From: Euryhalocaulis sp050486445
Lineage (GTDB): Bacteria > Pseudomonadota > Alphaproteobacteria > Caulobacterales > Maricaulaceae
Direction of reading: 5' to 3'
DNA length: 64,000 nucleotides
Assembly (NCBI GenBank): GCA_050486445.1
Contig: JBJHDH010000007.1
Span: 20,346 to 84,345, forward strand
Positions 53,363 to 61,389 of the stretch are shown here, piece after piece. The first letter of the stretch is position 1. Each line of letters begins with the position of its first letter. Both the position numbers and the translations under genes were made by a program. The notes beneath the pieces were generated by a model that worked only from the letters and a program-made list of their open reading frames with translations, did not search any database and was not told the origin of the DNA.

Positions 53363-54569
53363 CGGCGTCGCCGCCACGATCGCGATTGCGGATCAGGTCG
53401 ACCAGCGCCGCGCCGGCGCGGCCCAGAACGCCCAGCCGCTCTACATCGTGCGCGGCGACAAGGGGAAAGCTGCGCGGCTCATAACCCGGCGCCTCGATCA
53501 CCAGCCGCGCCACTTCCTGCCCCTCCAGGATCGGGGCGGCGGTTGGCGTATAGACGATGGCGGCCGTCATATCGGGCCGGACGCTGCGATGCAGGGTGAC
53601 GTCGATATTGCCCGGCGCGCGCACCGCCACCTGCGCACCCCGGCCCATCAGCACGCCGATGCGGCCGGCCTCGTCATTCGCCGCGAACAGGCGGTAGCGC
53701 CGGAAATCGTTGAACGCGGCGCGCAGCAGGCGGTCGCTTTCCTGCGCGCGCTGCGCCTCCGATTCCAGCCCGTTGACGACAAGAATACGCCGTTCGCCAT
53801 TGCGCACGCCGGAAACCACGACGCCATAGCCCGCAGCCTCTGTATGACCGGTCTTCAGCCCGTCCACGCCCTCGATCCGGCCCAGCAGCGGATTGCGGTT
53901 ATACTGGCGGATATCGTTGTGTGTGAACTCGCGCTCCACATACATGGCGTAATATTCGGGAAAGGTCGCGATCTGGTTGCGCGACAGTTCCGCCAGGTCG
54001 CGCGCGCTGACCACGTGATCGGGATGCGGCCAACCCGTGGAATTGACGAAATTCAGCGTCTCCAGCCCCATCTGGCGGGCGCGGATATTCATCTCGTCGG
54101 CAAAGGCGGATTCCGACCCGGACAGCGCCTCTGCCACCACGATGCTGGCGTCGTTGCCGGACTGCACGATGATCCCGCGCAGCAGGTCTTCCACCGTCAC
54201 CCGCTCGCCGATGCGCAGGAACATGGTGGAGCCGCCCGAGGCCGCCCCGCCCAGCCGCCAGGCGTTTTCCGAAACGGTGAACTCGTCGTCCAGCGACAGC
54301 GAGCCGTCGGCCAGGCGCTCGAACACCATCTCCACCGTCATGATCTTGGTCATGGAGGCGGGATACATCGGCGTATCGCCGTTCTTGCTGAACAGGATTT
54401 CGCCGGTATCGAAATCCATGATGACGGCGTGCGACGCGGGCGTATCCAGCGGCTCCTGCCCCCGGGCCGGGGCGGCGGCCAGTATGGCGGACGCGGCCAG
54501 AAGACCGGCCCCCAGAAGACAGGCGGCGGCCCGCATACGAACCGGCTTTATCGCGGATGTCAGGATCAT
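53355..54569 (-). CDS. dacA: D-alanyl-D-alanine carboxypeptidase (PBP5/6 type)
   Basis: Periplasmic enzyme that trims the terminal D-Ala from peptidoglycan stem peptides. Of 404 residues, the first 37 or so form a signal peptide (ACLLGAGLLAASAILAAAPARG). The active site motifs are SxxK at 72-75 (PASMTKIM), SGND in VQSGNDASIV, and KTG in LKTGHTEAAG. The C-terminal part includes the beta domain of the PBP5 family; a C-terminal amphipathic anchor is short but possible. The gene runs with tmk and holB. The start codon follows AGGAAGG at a somewhat long distance. Confidence 0.93.
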   Translation of the reverse strand: MILTSAIKPVRMRAAACLLGAGLLAASAILAAAPARGQEPLDTPASHAVIMDFDTGEILFSKNGDTPMYPASMTKIMTVEMVFERLADGSLSLDDEFTVSENAWRLGGAASGGSTMFLRIGERVTVEDLLRGIIVQSGNDASIVVAEALSGSESAFADEMNIRARQMGLETLNFVNSTGWPHPDHVVSARDLAELSRNQIATFPEYYAMYVEREFTHNDIRQYNRNPLLGRIEGVDGLKTGHTEAAGYGVVVSGVRNGERRILVVNGLESEAQRAQESDRLLRAAFNDFRRYRLFAANDEAGRIGVLMGRGAQVAVRAPGNIDVTLHRSVRPDMTAAIVYTPTAAPILEGQEVARLVIEAPGYEPRSFPLVAAHDVERLGVLGRAGAALVDLIRNRDRGGDADG

Positions 54570-54716
54570 CGGGCGGGGCCTTCCTGGTTGGGGCCCGGGT
54601 CCGTGGCGGCGTCGCGCATTCCGCCAGGCCGGGCGTGATGTCTCGGCCCCTGTTCTAGACGAGTCGCGGGAGAATTTCCGCCCAATCAGGCAGGTCAGGC
54701 AGGCCCATTCGGCAAA

Positions 54717-55703
54717 TCAGTTGCGCAGAACCAGTTGCGCCTCGCGAAAGCCTGCGCCGGTGACTTCATAGCGCGCCGCGCTGGCCGCCAGCTCCGCCGG
54801 ATAGGGGCCGACCAGAACCCGGTGCAGGGTGCGCCCATCCACCGAGACCGTCTCGATCCGCGCCTGACCGACCCCGCCCAGCTGGGTGCGGACAGCTTCG
54901 GCCCGGGCGCTTTCGGAGAAGGCCCCGGCCTGAACAAACCAGCCGCTCTCGGGAAGCGTGACCGCCGGCATGGAGACGGAGGTGGAGGTAGAGACAGAGG
55001 CCGGGCCAAGCTGCACCGGCGCGCCCGTGGTCGCAGGCGCCGTGTTTGCCGGCGCGGCCGGCTCCACCCGCGTCATCTGCGCGACCTCGATCACGCCGCT
55101 GGGCGCCGTGGCCGGCGGCGGCCCGGCAGGCGTCATCAGTTCGGGTTGCAGCGCGGCCTGGGGCGCGGGCGCGGACGGCGTGGTCGCCGCATAGGTCTGC
55201 GGCCGGCCCAGCTCATGTTCCTTCGGTCCCAGATAGACTACCCGCACATTGGCGACGCCCCGATTGAGGAAGCCCAGCTCCTGCGCCGCGCGCTTGCTGA
55301 CATCCAGAATGCGGTTGCGGGCGAACGGGCCACGGTCATTGAGGCGCAGCACGGCGGTGCGGCCATTATCCAGATTGGTGACCTGGATATAGGACGGGAT
55401 CGGCAGCGTGGGATGCGCCGCCGTCATCTGGTTCATGTCGAAAATTTCGCCATTGGCGGTCGGGCGGCCGTGGAACTCCTCGCCATACCAAGAGGCCTGG
55501 CCGGTGGCGTCGTAATTGTCCTGCCGCGCCGGCGTGTACCAGCGCCCGGAGATCTGATACGGGCGGCCGATTTTCTGGGTGGAGATCGCAGCCCCGTCGC
55601 GCGGCATCGAGGCGGTGGAGCCGCCCCGGTTCTGGACCGAAGTGGCGCAGCCCGCCATCAGCAGCCCGGCCAGCACGCAAACGGACAGTCCCAGATGCTT
55701 CAT
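54717..55703 (-). CDS. rlpA: RlpA-like septal lytic transglycosylase with SPOR domain
   Basis: Outer-membrane lipoprotein that cleaves naked glycan strands, usually at the septum. From the ATG at 55703 it has 328 residues: a lipoprotein signal with LLMAGC, the double-psi beta-barrel domain at about residues 65-155 (ASWYGEEFHGRPTANGE, LRLNDRGPF, with the catalytic Asp in this last motif), a Pro/Ala/Thr-rich linker and a SPOR domain from about residue 250 (SGWFVQAGAFSESARAE). The rlpA-dacA-tmk-holB order is common in alphaproteobacteria. An upstream in-frame start at 55772 is rejected because it would bury the lipobox. Confidence 0.92.
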   Translation of the reverse strand: MKHLGLSVCVLAGLLMAGCATSVQNRGGSTASMPRDGAAISTQKIGRPYQISGRWYTPARQDNYDATGQASWYGEEFHGRPTANGEIFDMNQMTAAHPTLPIPSYIQVTNLDNGRTAVLRLNDRGPFARNRILDVSKRAAQELGFLNRGVANVRVVYLGPKEHELGRPQTYAATTPSAPAPQAALQPELMTPAGPPPATAPSGVIEVAQMTRVEPAAPANTAPATTGAPVQLGPASVSTSTSVSMPAVTLPESGWFVQAGAFSESARAEAVRTQLGGVGQARIETVSVDGRTLHRVLVGPYPAELAASAARYEVTGAGFREAQLVLRN

Positions 55704-56028
55704 CGTCCTGACGCCCCAGTCATTCGCCCCAGTAACACGCCAGGGAACATGCCCGATAACACGCTCCGGCAATCGGTCAGTAATCGGCGCCTGCGGACCC
55801 CGGCGCCCGTTCCTTTACCCCACGCTTAGCCCGCTCAGGGTAAAGCATCCCTTAAGCGAATCGGACAGTTTTGCGCGAATCTGCGGCCGCGCCATTTCCC
55901 GCCGCCGCGTCCCGCTTTATCTAGAAGCCGGGTCTGGAAACAGGCCCGCGCGGGGCGGATCATGCCCGCGCTCCCGGGGCGGGTAAACCGCACCGGCTGA
56001 GGTTGTGCCGCGTATTCTGTGCGTATGC
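55704..56028. other. 325-base intergenic stretch between rlpA and tRNA-Ser
   Basis: No gene is supported. It probably carries the rlpA promoter (minus strand) and the tRNA promoter (plus strand). An 8-base inverted repeat, CTTTACCC at 55813-55820 and GGGTAAAG at 55838-55845, is 17 bases apart, with a CTTAAGC box beside it. No perfect promoter hexamer was found. Confidence 0.6.
55813..55845. repeat. Interrupted 8-base inverted repeat upstream of rlpA
   Basis: CTTTACCC (55813-55820) and GGGTAAAG (55838-55845) are exact reverse complements. The site lies about 110-140 bases before the rlpA start, in the only long gap of this region, and may be an operator or a weak hairpin. Confidence 0.5.
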
Positions 56029-56118
56029 GGAGGGATGGCCGAGTGGTTTAAGGCGGCGGTCTTGAAAACCGTTAGGCGTTCACGCGCCTCGGGGGTTCGA
56101 ATCCCTCTCCCTCCGCCA
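56029..56118 (+). tRNA. tRNA-Ser (anticodon UGA), CCA end encoded
   Basis: GGAGGGA at the 5' end pairs with TCCCTCC before a G and encoded CCA. The anticodon loop CTTGAAA carries TGA at 56063-56065. A long variable arm and the GGTTCGAAT T-loop follow, as in serine tRNAs. Confidence 0.96.
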
Positions 56119-56165
56119 CCCTACGCCTTCGGCTTCAGGTGGCAGGCCACCGGAAGCCAAATCAA

Positions 56166-57461
56166 TCACGCCGGGATTTTTCGGGCGATGCGCGCGCCGT
56201 GGGGGATGGTGCGCGGCGCGGCGTTGAGCCGCTCCCGGGCGAAGCCCGCCGCCTGCTGATAGGCCAGCATGAACGCGGCGCGTTCTTCGGCGGGGATCAC
56301 GTCGTCAATATGGTCGAACACGCCGCCGCAGCGTTCCTCGACCATGCCCAGCAGCCCGAACGGCCCCGCCCCGCGATTGCGCAGGGCGACGCCGCCGACC
56401 GGGACGCATAATTCATCGTCATAGGCGCGCAGGGCGGCCGAGGTGACGCCATGCGCCAGCATCGCGCGGCCGATGACGCGCGCGTCGATAATCGCCTGAG
56501 AGGCGCCGTTCGAGCCGGTCGGATACATCGGATGCGCGGCGTCCCCGATCAGCGCGACCGGCCCGTCAACCCAGGTCGGCAGCGGGTCGCGGTCGATCAT
56601 CGGGTTTTCATAGGCCACGTCCGATTTCGCCAGCAGCGCGGGAACGTCCAGCCAGTCATAGACAAAGCTCTCGAACTCGTGCGCGAATTCCGACAGCTCG
56701 ACCGGGCGGAACCAGCCGGACCTGGCCCAGTCATGGCCGGTGTCATAGGTTTTTTCCGCGATCCAGTTGATGTCGGCCAGCCCGTCCTCGTCCGGGTGCG
56801 AGATCGGGTAAAGCACGACGCGGTGGCGGCTCGTGCCAAGGCCGATGAAAGACGAGCCGGTGCGGATCGGAACGCCGCGCGCGGCGCCGCGCCACATCAC
56901 CGTGCCGCCCCAATGGATCGGCGGCTGGTCCGGATGCATCTGCGCCCGCACCGCGGAATGAATGCCGTCCGCGCCGAACAGCAGCGCGCCCTCGAATTCG
57001 CGCGTCCCGCCGCCGGCCAGCTCGACCAGCGCGGTGACCGAGCCGTCGGCCCGCTTGCGATAGGCGCTGACCTTGTGGCCGAGCTTCACCGAGGCCGGGC
57101 CAAGGCGCTCGATCACCTTGCGGTAGAGCAACAGGTGAAAGGCGCCGCGATGAACCGCGTATTGATGCCAGTTATAGCCGGCGAGCTTTCCGCGCGGCTC
57201 TGTATAGATGTCCTTGCCGTTCAGCCCCACCAGCGTCCATTCGCGCGCAGGGATGCCGACGCGGTCCAGCTCTTCCTCGCCGATGCCGAGGTCTTCCAGC
57301 TCGCGCACGGCGTTGGGCTGCAGATTGATGCCCACGCCCAGCGGCCGCAGATCGCGGACGCTCTCGAACACGGTGCAGGGCACGCCGATCTCGTGAAGAG
57401 TCAGAGCGAGGGCGAGGCCGCCAATGCCGCCGCCTGCGATCAGCACATTTTCCTGAGACAT
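56166..57461 (-). CDS. FAD-dependent monooxygenase, PhzS-like
   Basis: Flavoprotein aromatic hydroxylase of about 431 residues. The FAD motif is GGGIGGLALALTL, followed by GVGINLQPNAV, the DG motif GADGIHSAVRAQMHPD, and GDAAHPMYPTGSNGASQAIID. This pattern resembles PhzS (5-methylphenazine-1-carboxylate hydroxylase) and the related salicylate/3-hydroxybenzoate group. No phenazine genes are present here, so the natural substrate is unknown. The start at 57461 is chosen because it begins just before the FAD motif; the 57524 form adds a basic tail. Confidence 0.85.
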   Translation of the reverse strand: MSQENVLIAGGGIGGLALALTLHEIGVPCTVFESVRDLRPLGVGINLQPNAVRELEDLGIGEEELDRVGIPAREWTLVGLNGKDIYTEPRGKLAGYNWHQYAVHRGAFHLLLYRKVIERLGPASVKLGHKVSAYRKRADGSVTALVELAGGGTREFEGALLFGADGIHSAVRAQMHPDQPPIHWGGTVMWRGAARGVPIRTGSSFIGLGTSRHRVVLYPISHPDEDGLADINWIAEKTYDTGHDWARSGWFRPVELSEFAHEFESFVYDWLDVPALLAKSDVAYENPMIDRDPLPTWVDGPVALIGDAAHPMYPTGSNGASQAIIDARVIGRAMLAHGVTSAALRAYDDELCVPVGGVALRNRGAGPFGLLGMVEERCGGVFDHIDDVIPAEERAAFMLAYQQAAGFARERLNAAPRTIPHGARIARKIPA

Positions 57462-57634
57462 TCCGCTTACCGTCTTCCCCCGCGCCCGGCCGGTTCGTCT
57501 AACGGCCCGGTCCGCCCGGGGCAATCTCCCGGGGCGCCTTTCACTCCACGGATCGGGGTGTTCTCACCGCGGCTGAAAGCCGGAAATTCCGCGAGTGGAT
57601 GCGCGCGCCGCCAGTCCGGCAGCGCGCACCCCGC

Positions 57635-58678
57635 CTACTCTTTAAAAATCAGGCTGGAGAAGTGGTAGAGATTGTTCTTCCAGACCGGGAAGGTGTGGCC
57701 GCCGCCGAGGTCGATATGCCAGATGTGCGGCACGTCATTTTCGGTCAGATACTGGTGCACGCCTTCGCTGATATTGAACAGCCCGTCCTCATCGCCGCAG
57801 GACACCCACAGCACGTTCAGCGTGTTTCGCGCCGCATCGAGATCAGGAACGAGATCGGCCGGCGCATGGGTGTTCGGCGCCGAGGAGAAGCCCCCGACAT
57901 GGGCGAACACATCCAGATTGTTCAGCCCCATATTCAGCGACTGGCCGCCGCCCATGGACAGGCCGGCCAGCGCACGATGCTCCCGGTCCGCCACGGCGGA
58001 ATAGCGCGACTCGATGAAGGGGATGAGATCGCCGGTCAGTTCCTGCTCGAAGGATTCATAGGCGACGAACTCGACGCCCATCGGGCCGGTGCGCAGCCCA
58101 GCGCCGCCGGGGCCACCAGGCCCACCCGGGCCGCCCGGCCCGGCGCCTGGCCCACCCGGACCCGGACCTGCACCTGGACCTCCAGGACCAGCGCCAGGAC
58201 CGCCCGGTCCGCCCCCCGGACCACCTGGCCCACCCGGTCCGGGACCGCTGAACAGCGTTGACGGCTCGTTCGACGCCCGGCCATTGGGCATCACCACAAT
58301 CATCGGCTCGGCCCTGCCCTCGGCGATCAGATTGTCGAGGATCACGTTCGCAGAGCCGAATTGCGTCCAGTGCGTTTCGTTGCCGCCAATGCCATGCAGC
58401 AGATACAGCACCGGATATTCCCGGTCTTCGGAATAGCCGGGCGGCAGATAGATCGTCGCCGGCCGCATATTGTCTGTTACCGACGAGTGATATTCCACCG
58501 TCTCGACGCGGCCCTGGGCGACGCCATCGCGCGGAACGTCATACCCCGCCGGGGCATCGGGAAAATTCACCGTTGCGCTCTGCGCAAGCGCCGTGGCGCC
58601 GCAGGCCAAAGCGGCGAGCGCGCCGGACACCCCGGCAAGCACGGCGCGGCGCACCAGCATTCCATCCATTCTTCGCAT
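57635..58678 (-). CDS. Secreted esterase (feruloyl esterase/Esterase D-like) with Gly-Pro insertion
   Basis: A 347-residue alpha/beta hydrolase. The ATG at 58678 follows GGGGAGG and opens a signal peptide (LVRRAVLAGVSGALAALACGATALAQ, possibly twin-arginine). Core motifs are VLYLLHGIGGNETHW and the nucleophile elbow ALAGLSMGGGQS. The His is in GGGHTFPVWKNNLYHF. Residues about 145-194 are a collagen-like run of GPG and GPGGPG repeats, inserted between the strands of the fold and not typical of the family. An upstream frame to 58822 is not used. The enzyme substrate is unknown. Confidence 0.82.
   Translation of the reverse strand: MRRMDGMLVRRAVLAGVSGALAALACGATALAQSATVNFPDAPAGYDVPRDGVAQGRVETVEYHSSVTDNMRPATIYLPPGYSEDREYPVLYLLHGIGGNETHWTQFGSANVILDNLIAEGRAEPMIVVMPNGRASNEPSTLFSGPGPGGPGGPGGGPGGPGAGPGGPGAGPGPGGPGAGPGGPGGPGGPGGAGLRTGPMGVEFVAYESFEQELTGDLIPFIESRYSAVADREHRALAGLSMGGGQSLNMGLNNLDVFAHVGGFSSAPNTHAPADLVPDLDAARNTLNVLWVSCGDEDGLFNISEGVHQYLTENDVPHIWHIDLGGGHTFPVWKNNLYHFSSLIFKE
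58099..58251. repeat. Collagen-like Gly-Pro-Gly coding repeat in the esterase gene
   Basis: About 150 bases of GGNCC-type short repeats encode GPG/GPGGPG/GAGP. The DNA is strongly repetitive and prone to slippage. It is in frame and does not break the gene. Confidence 0.85.
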
Positions 58679-58820
58679 CACGCCAGCCTCCCCGGTTATT
58701 CTGTTTCGCGCGGCCTGCTTCATTATAATGCAATCCCGAGCAGGATGGACGAAGCTTATGGTCCGCCATTTTCCTTTGCAATATAAATGGTTCGTGTGGC
58801 CAATTCTCTGGAGGTGCGCC

Positions 58821-58859
58821 ATGCTGCGGTTGCGAATTCGGAAATCCCCCGCAGGTTGA
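58821..58859 (+). CDS. Possible 12-codon leader peptide
   Basis: ATG at 58821 is preceded by GGAGGTG with five bases between, a near-perfect ribosome site. It encodes MLRLRIRKSPAG and stops at 58859, 71 bases before the AhpD-like gene. The ribosome site is the only evidence; it may be a leader peptide or chance. Confidence 0.3.
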   Translation: MLRLRIRKSPAG

Positions 58860-58930
58860 TTCCCGTCAAATCATGAAGCCCGGCCGTGCGTCAGAATGAT
58901 GGTTCACGCTGGCGGTTACGGGAGGGCCCC

Positions 58931-59422
58931 ATGCCGGACGTCATGCCAGATATTTCCACAGCCGCCGCGGAACTATCCGCCCGTATCGACGCGCTGGGCC
59001 GCTCGGCGCCCGGGGCCAGCTCCGCGTTCAGGATGCTGTTGCGATCCGCGCTCAGCGGCGCGACGCCAATCCTCACCCCGCGCGCCCGCGCCCATGTCGG
59101 TCTGGCGATGGCGGTCGGATCCGGTTGCGAGTGCTGTATGACTTCGCATGTCCGCATGGCTGTGCGCGGCGGCGTCACACGCGAGGAAATGCTGGACCTG
59201 CTGGAATACGCCGTGCTGATGGCGGACCGGCCGGCGATGGCGTGGGCGGCCGGCGTACTGGCGCAATTCGACCGGCTGGCGCCGGAACCGTCCGCCCGGA
59301 TCGCCGCCCGGCCACAGGCTTGCGCGATCACGGCCAGACCGGCGGTGGAAAACTATGGATGCAAGACAGGACTGACAAATGCGCGCCGCCACAGAAGCGG
59401 CGCCGCCATGCTTGGCGTCTGA
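58931..59422 (+). CDS. Carboxymuconolactone decarboxylase/AhpD-like protein
   Basis: A 163-residue protein. The ATG at 58931 is placed by GGAGGG four bases before it. The motif GSGCECCMTSHVRMAVRGGVTREEML has the AhpD-type CxxC with the following His (CECCMTSH), and the next helix is typical of the fold. Such proteins act as alkylhydroperoxidases or in antioxidant defence. The C-terminal 25 residues (YGCKTGLTNARRHRSG) are not typical. No ahpC lies near, so a general thiol-based role is inferred. Confidence 0.82.
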   Translation: MPDVMPDISTAAAELSARIDALGRSAPGASSAFRMLLRSALSGATPILTPRARAHVGLAMAVGSGCECCMTSHVRMAVRGGVTREEMLDLLEYAVLMADRPAMAWAAGVLAQFDRLAPEPSARIAARPQACAITARPAVENYGCKTGLTNARRHRSGAAMLGV

Positions 59423-59439
59423 AGATACGCTGGCAAACG

Positions 59440-59468
59440 CAAGAAAACGGCCGCCTATTCGGCGGCCG
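59440..59468 (-). terminator. Intrinsic terminator overlapping the phasin stop codon
   Basis: On the minus strand CGGCCGCC-GAATA-GGCGGCCG (59448-59468) is followed by TTTTCTT. The stem includes the last codons and stop codon (59455-59457) of the phasin gene, which saves space against the convergent AhpD-like gene 18 bases away. Confidence 0.85.
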
Positions 59469-59889
59469 CCTTCATTTCAGAACGCGCGCCGGTCTCGGCC
59501 ATTTGCGAGAATTCCGGCATCTGCTCCAGACCCGCGACCGCCGCCTCCGCCGCGCCGGCGGCCGAGCGGGCGCCCAGATGCAGGATTTTCGACGCCTGGG
59601 ACGCATAGTCCGTCATCATGTCGCCGAAGAAATCCGCCTGACATTGCCATGCCTCGCCGACCGACCGGCATGCGGCCAGACGCTGCGCCGCCTGCATGTC
59701 CTTTTGCAGCCGGGTGCTGACGAATTCCGCAGTCTCCTGGCTGAAATCGGTCAGGCCGCGGATCGCCGCCTGCCCGGCGGCCTGGGCCGCCTCCAGATTC
59801 TTGCCATTCATTTCCGCCAGCGCAGAGAGCTGCCCCGAGGGGTCCACAGCCCATTCCGCACCCTTCTTTCTGCTTTTCTGCGCCGTCAT
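59455..59889 (-). CDS. Phasin family protein
   Basis: Granule-coat protein that binds polyhydroxyalkanoate granules. From the ATG at 59889, after AGGAGG, it has 144 residues. The phasin helical pattern is GKNLEAAQAAGQAAIRGLTDFSQETAEFVSTRLQKDMQAAQRLAACRSVGEAW, followed by an Ala-rich helix region SKILHLGARSAAGAAEAAVAGLEQM. There is no signal peptide. The gene is divergent from the patatin-like gene, and upstream lie two FNR/FixK-like boxes and a weak -10. Its terminator overlaps its stop. Confidence 0.85.
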   Translation of the reverse strand: MTAQKSRKKGAEWAVDPSGQLSALAEMNGKNLEAAQAAGQAAIRGLTDFSQETAEFVSTRLQKDMQAAQRLAACRSVGEAWQCQADFFGDMMTDYASQASKILHLGARSAAGAAEAAVAGLEQMPEFSQMAETGARSEMKAAAE

Positions 59890-59945
59890 CGCCGCCTCCT
59901 TTCGACATCCAGATTGCACCCTAACAAAGCGGGCGGGGGCGTTTC

Positions 59946-59959
59946 TTGAGACGGATCAA
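59946..59959 (-). promoter_or_regulatory. FNR/FixK-like box, proximal to phasin
   Basis: TTGAGACGGATCAA matches the FNR consensus TTGAT-N4-ATCAA in all but one position. If transcription of the phasin gene starts near 59911, seven bases after the weak -10, its centre is at -41.5, the class II activator position. Confidence 0.55.
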
Positions 59960-59995
59960 ATGCGGCGGCGACGGGCTTCGTTCCCGCACGATCCA

Positions 59996-60009
59996 TTGAC
60001 CGGAATCAA
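59996..60009 (-). promoter_or_regulatory. FNR/FixK-like box, distal
   Basis: TTGACCGGAATCAA matches TTGAT-N4-ATCAA in all but one position. Its centre is exactly 50 bases from the first box, that is near -91.5 from the proposed phasin start site, on roughly the same helix face. Confidence 0.55.
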
Positions 60010-60100
60010 AGCGCGGCCGGCGGCGGCATCTATTGTCATCATGTGAGCAGGCCCTCATCCCCCCGAGAACGGCGCCAGGCTCACTGACCGGAGCGTCTTT

Positions 60101-60135
60101 ACGCCGCGCGGCCCTCTCCCCCTGCCGCGCGGCGT
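60101..60135. repeat. Perfect 12-base-pair inverted repeat
   Basis: ACGCCGCGCGGC (60101-60112), loop CCTCTCCCCCT, GCCGCGCGGCGT (60124-60135). No T-run follows, so it is not a clear terminator. It would form a very stable hairpin in any transcript toward the patatin gene. Confidence 0.8.
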
Positions 60136-60303
60136 TCTCCGTTCCACCAGCCCTGTAAAGGCGTCGTCTGGCTTGTCCGCCGCGGTAAAAAATGTGTCTC
60201 TGCTTGCAACGATACGGGGGGGGCATACGTTGACCTTTCCGGCGGGATGGTGAGGTACAGGGAACCTTGTCCTCGATTGGATCCAGACTTTCTAAAGGGC
60301 CGT

Positions 60304-61383
60304 ATGGCCAAGGCTGACCAAACCAAGACCATTGATCTGGCGTTGCAGGGCGGCGGGGCGCACGGGGCGCTGACCTGGGGGGTGCTTGACCGCATCCTGG
60401 AAGACGAGCGGCTGGACATTGCCGGCATCAGCGGCACCAGCGCCGGCGCCATGAACGCCGTTGTGCTGGCGCAGGGCTTCCACCAGGGCGGCCGTGATGG
60501 CGCGCGCGAGGCGCTCGCCGCATTCTGGCGAGCGGTGAGCGAGGCGGCGCGCTTTTCGCCCGTTCAGCGCAACTGGTGGGATCAGGTCATTGGCAATTAC
60601 AGCCTGAACACCTCACTCGGCTATCTGTTCTTCGACCATTTGACCCGAACATTCTCGCCGTATGAGCTTAACCCGTTCGACATCAACCCATTGCGCGATC
60701 TTGTTTCCAGTACGGTGGACTTCGACCAGGTCAATTCCTGCAAGCGTCCGAAAATTTTCGTCACCGCCACCAATGTGCGTACCGGTCATGCCCGCGTCTT
60801 CACCCAGCCGCATCTGTCGGTCGAAACCATCATGGCCTCGGCCTGTCTGCCATCCTTGTATCAGGCAGTGGAGATCGACGGCGAAGCCTATTGGGATGGC
60901 GGCTATATCGGCAACCCCGCGCTCTATCCCCTCGTCGACAAGACCGATTGCCGCGACATGGTCATTGTCCAGATCAATCCCATGATCCGCCGGGAACTGC
61001 CGAAAACCGGGCGCGAGATTCTGAACCGGGTAAATGAGATCAGCTTTAATTCCAGCCTCATCAAGGATTTACAGGCGATCCATCTGCTGCACAAACTCAT
61101 CAAGGCCGAAGGGCTTGAAACAGAGCGATACCGCGACATGCGGATCCATCTGATCCATGCCGATGAAGAGCTGGAGAATCTGGACTCTTCCAGCAAGCTC
61201 AACGCCGAATGGAAATTTCTCAGCCACCTGTATGAGCGTGGCCGGGCCTGGGCCGACCGCTGGCTTGATGTGAACTATGACGATCTCGGCGTGCGCTCCA
61301 CATTCGATGTTGACGAGCGGTTTGCCGGCTCGCTCAGACCGGTGGCCGCGACCGAGGAATCCTCCGCCGCATCGTCGGAGTAA
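60304..61383 (+). CDS. Patatin-like phospholipase
   Basis: A 359-residue patatin-like lipase/esterase. The oxyanion glycines are GGGAHG, the nucleophile is Ser-46 in GTSAG, and the catalytic Asp is Asp-198 in YWDGGY. No signal peptide is present, so it is cytoplasmic or granule-bound. A longer start at 60247 adds 19 residues with no supporting ribosome site. Patatin-like proteins of this kind occur near PHA and 3-hydroxybutyrate genes; the phasin across the promoter and the GntP permease downstream fit that setting. A phospholipase or PHA-related role is undecided. Confidence 0.85.
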   Translation: MAKADQTKTIDLALQGGGAHGALTWGVLDRILEDERLDIAGISGTSAGAMNAVVLAQGFHQGGRDGAREALAAFWRAVSEAARFSPVQRNWWDQVIGNYSLNTSLGYLFFDHLTRTFSPYELNPFDINPLRDLVSSTVDFDQVNSCKRPKIFVTATNVRTGHARVFTQPHLSVETIMASACLPSLYQAVEIDGEAYWDGGYIGNPALYPLVDKTDCRDMVIVQINPMIRRELPKTGREILNRVNEISFNSSLIKDLQAIHLLHKLIKAEGLETERYRDMRIHLIHADEELENLDSSSKLNAEWKFLSHLYERGRAWADRWLDVNYDDLGVRSTFDVDERFAGSLRPVAATEESSAASSE

Positions 61384-61389
61384 TCGCGA

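Larger units (their letters stand above)
59890..60303. other. 414-base divergent regulatory region between phasin and patatin genes
   Basis: No gene is supported. It holds two FNR/FixK-like boxes (59946-59959, 59996-60009), a weak -10 for the phasin gene at 59918-59923 (minus strand), and a perfect 12-base-pair inverted repeat at 60101-60135. The patatin promoter could not be fixed. Confidence 0.7.

Noticed and set aside
56029..56170. Integration site at tRNA-Ser
   Set aside because: No repeat of the tRNA 3' end was seen in the window and the genes that follow show no mobile-element features.
58099..58251. Possible CRISPR-like array from regular short repeats
   Set aside because: The repeats are a few bases long, in frame and code for Gly-Pro; no spacers or cas genes.
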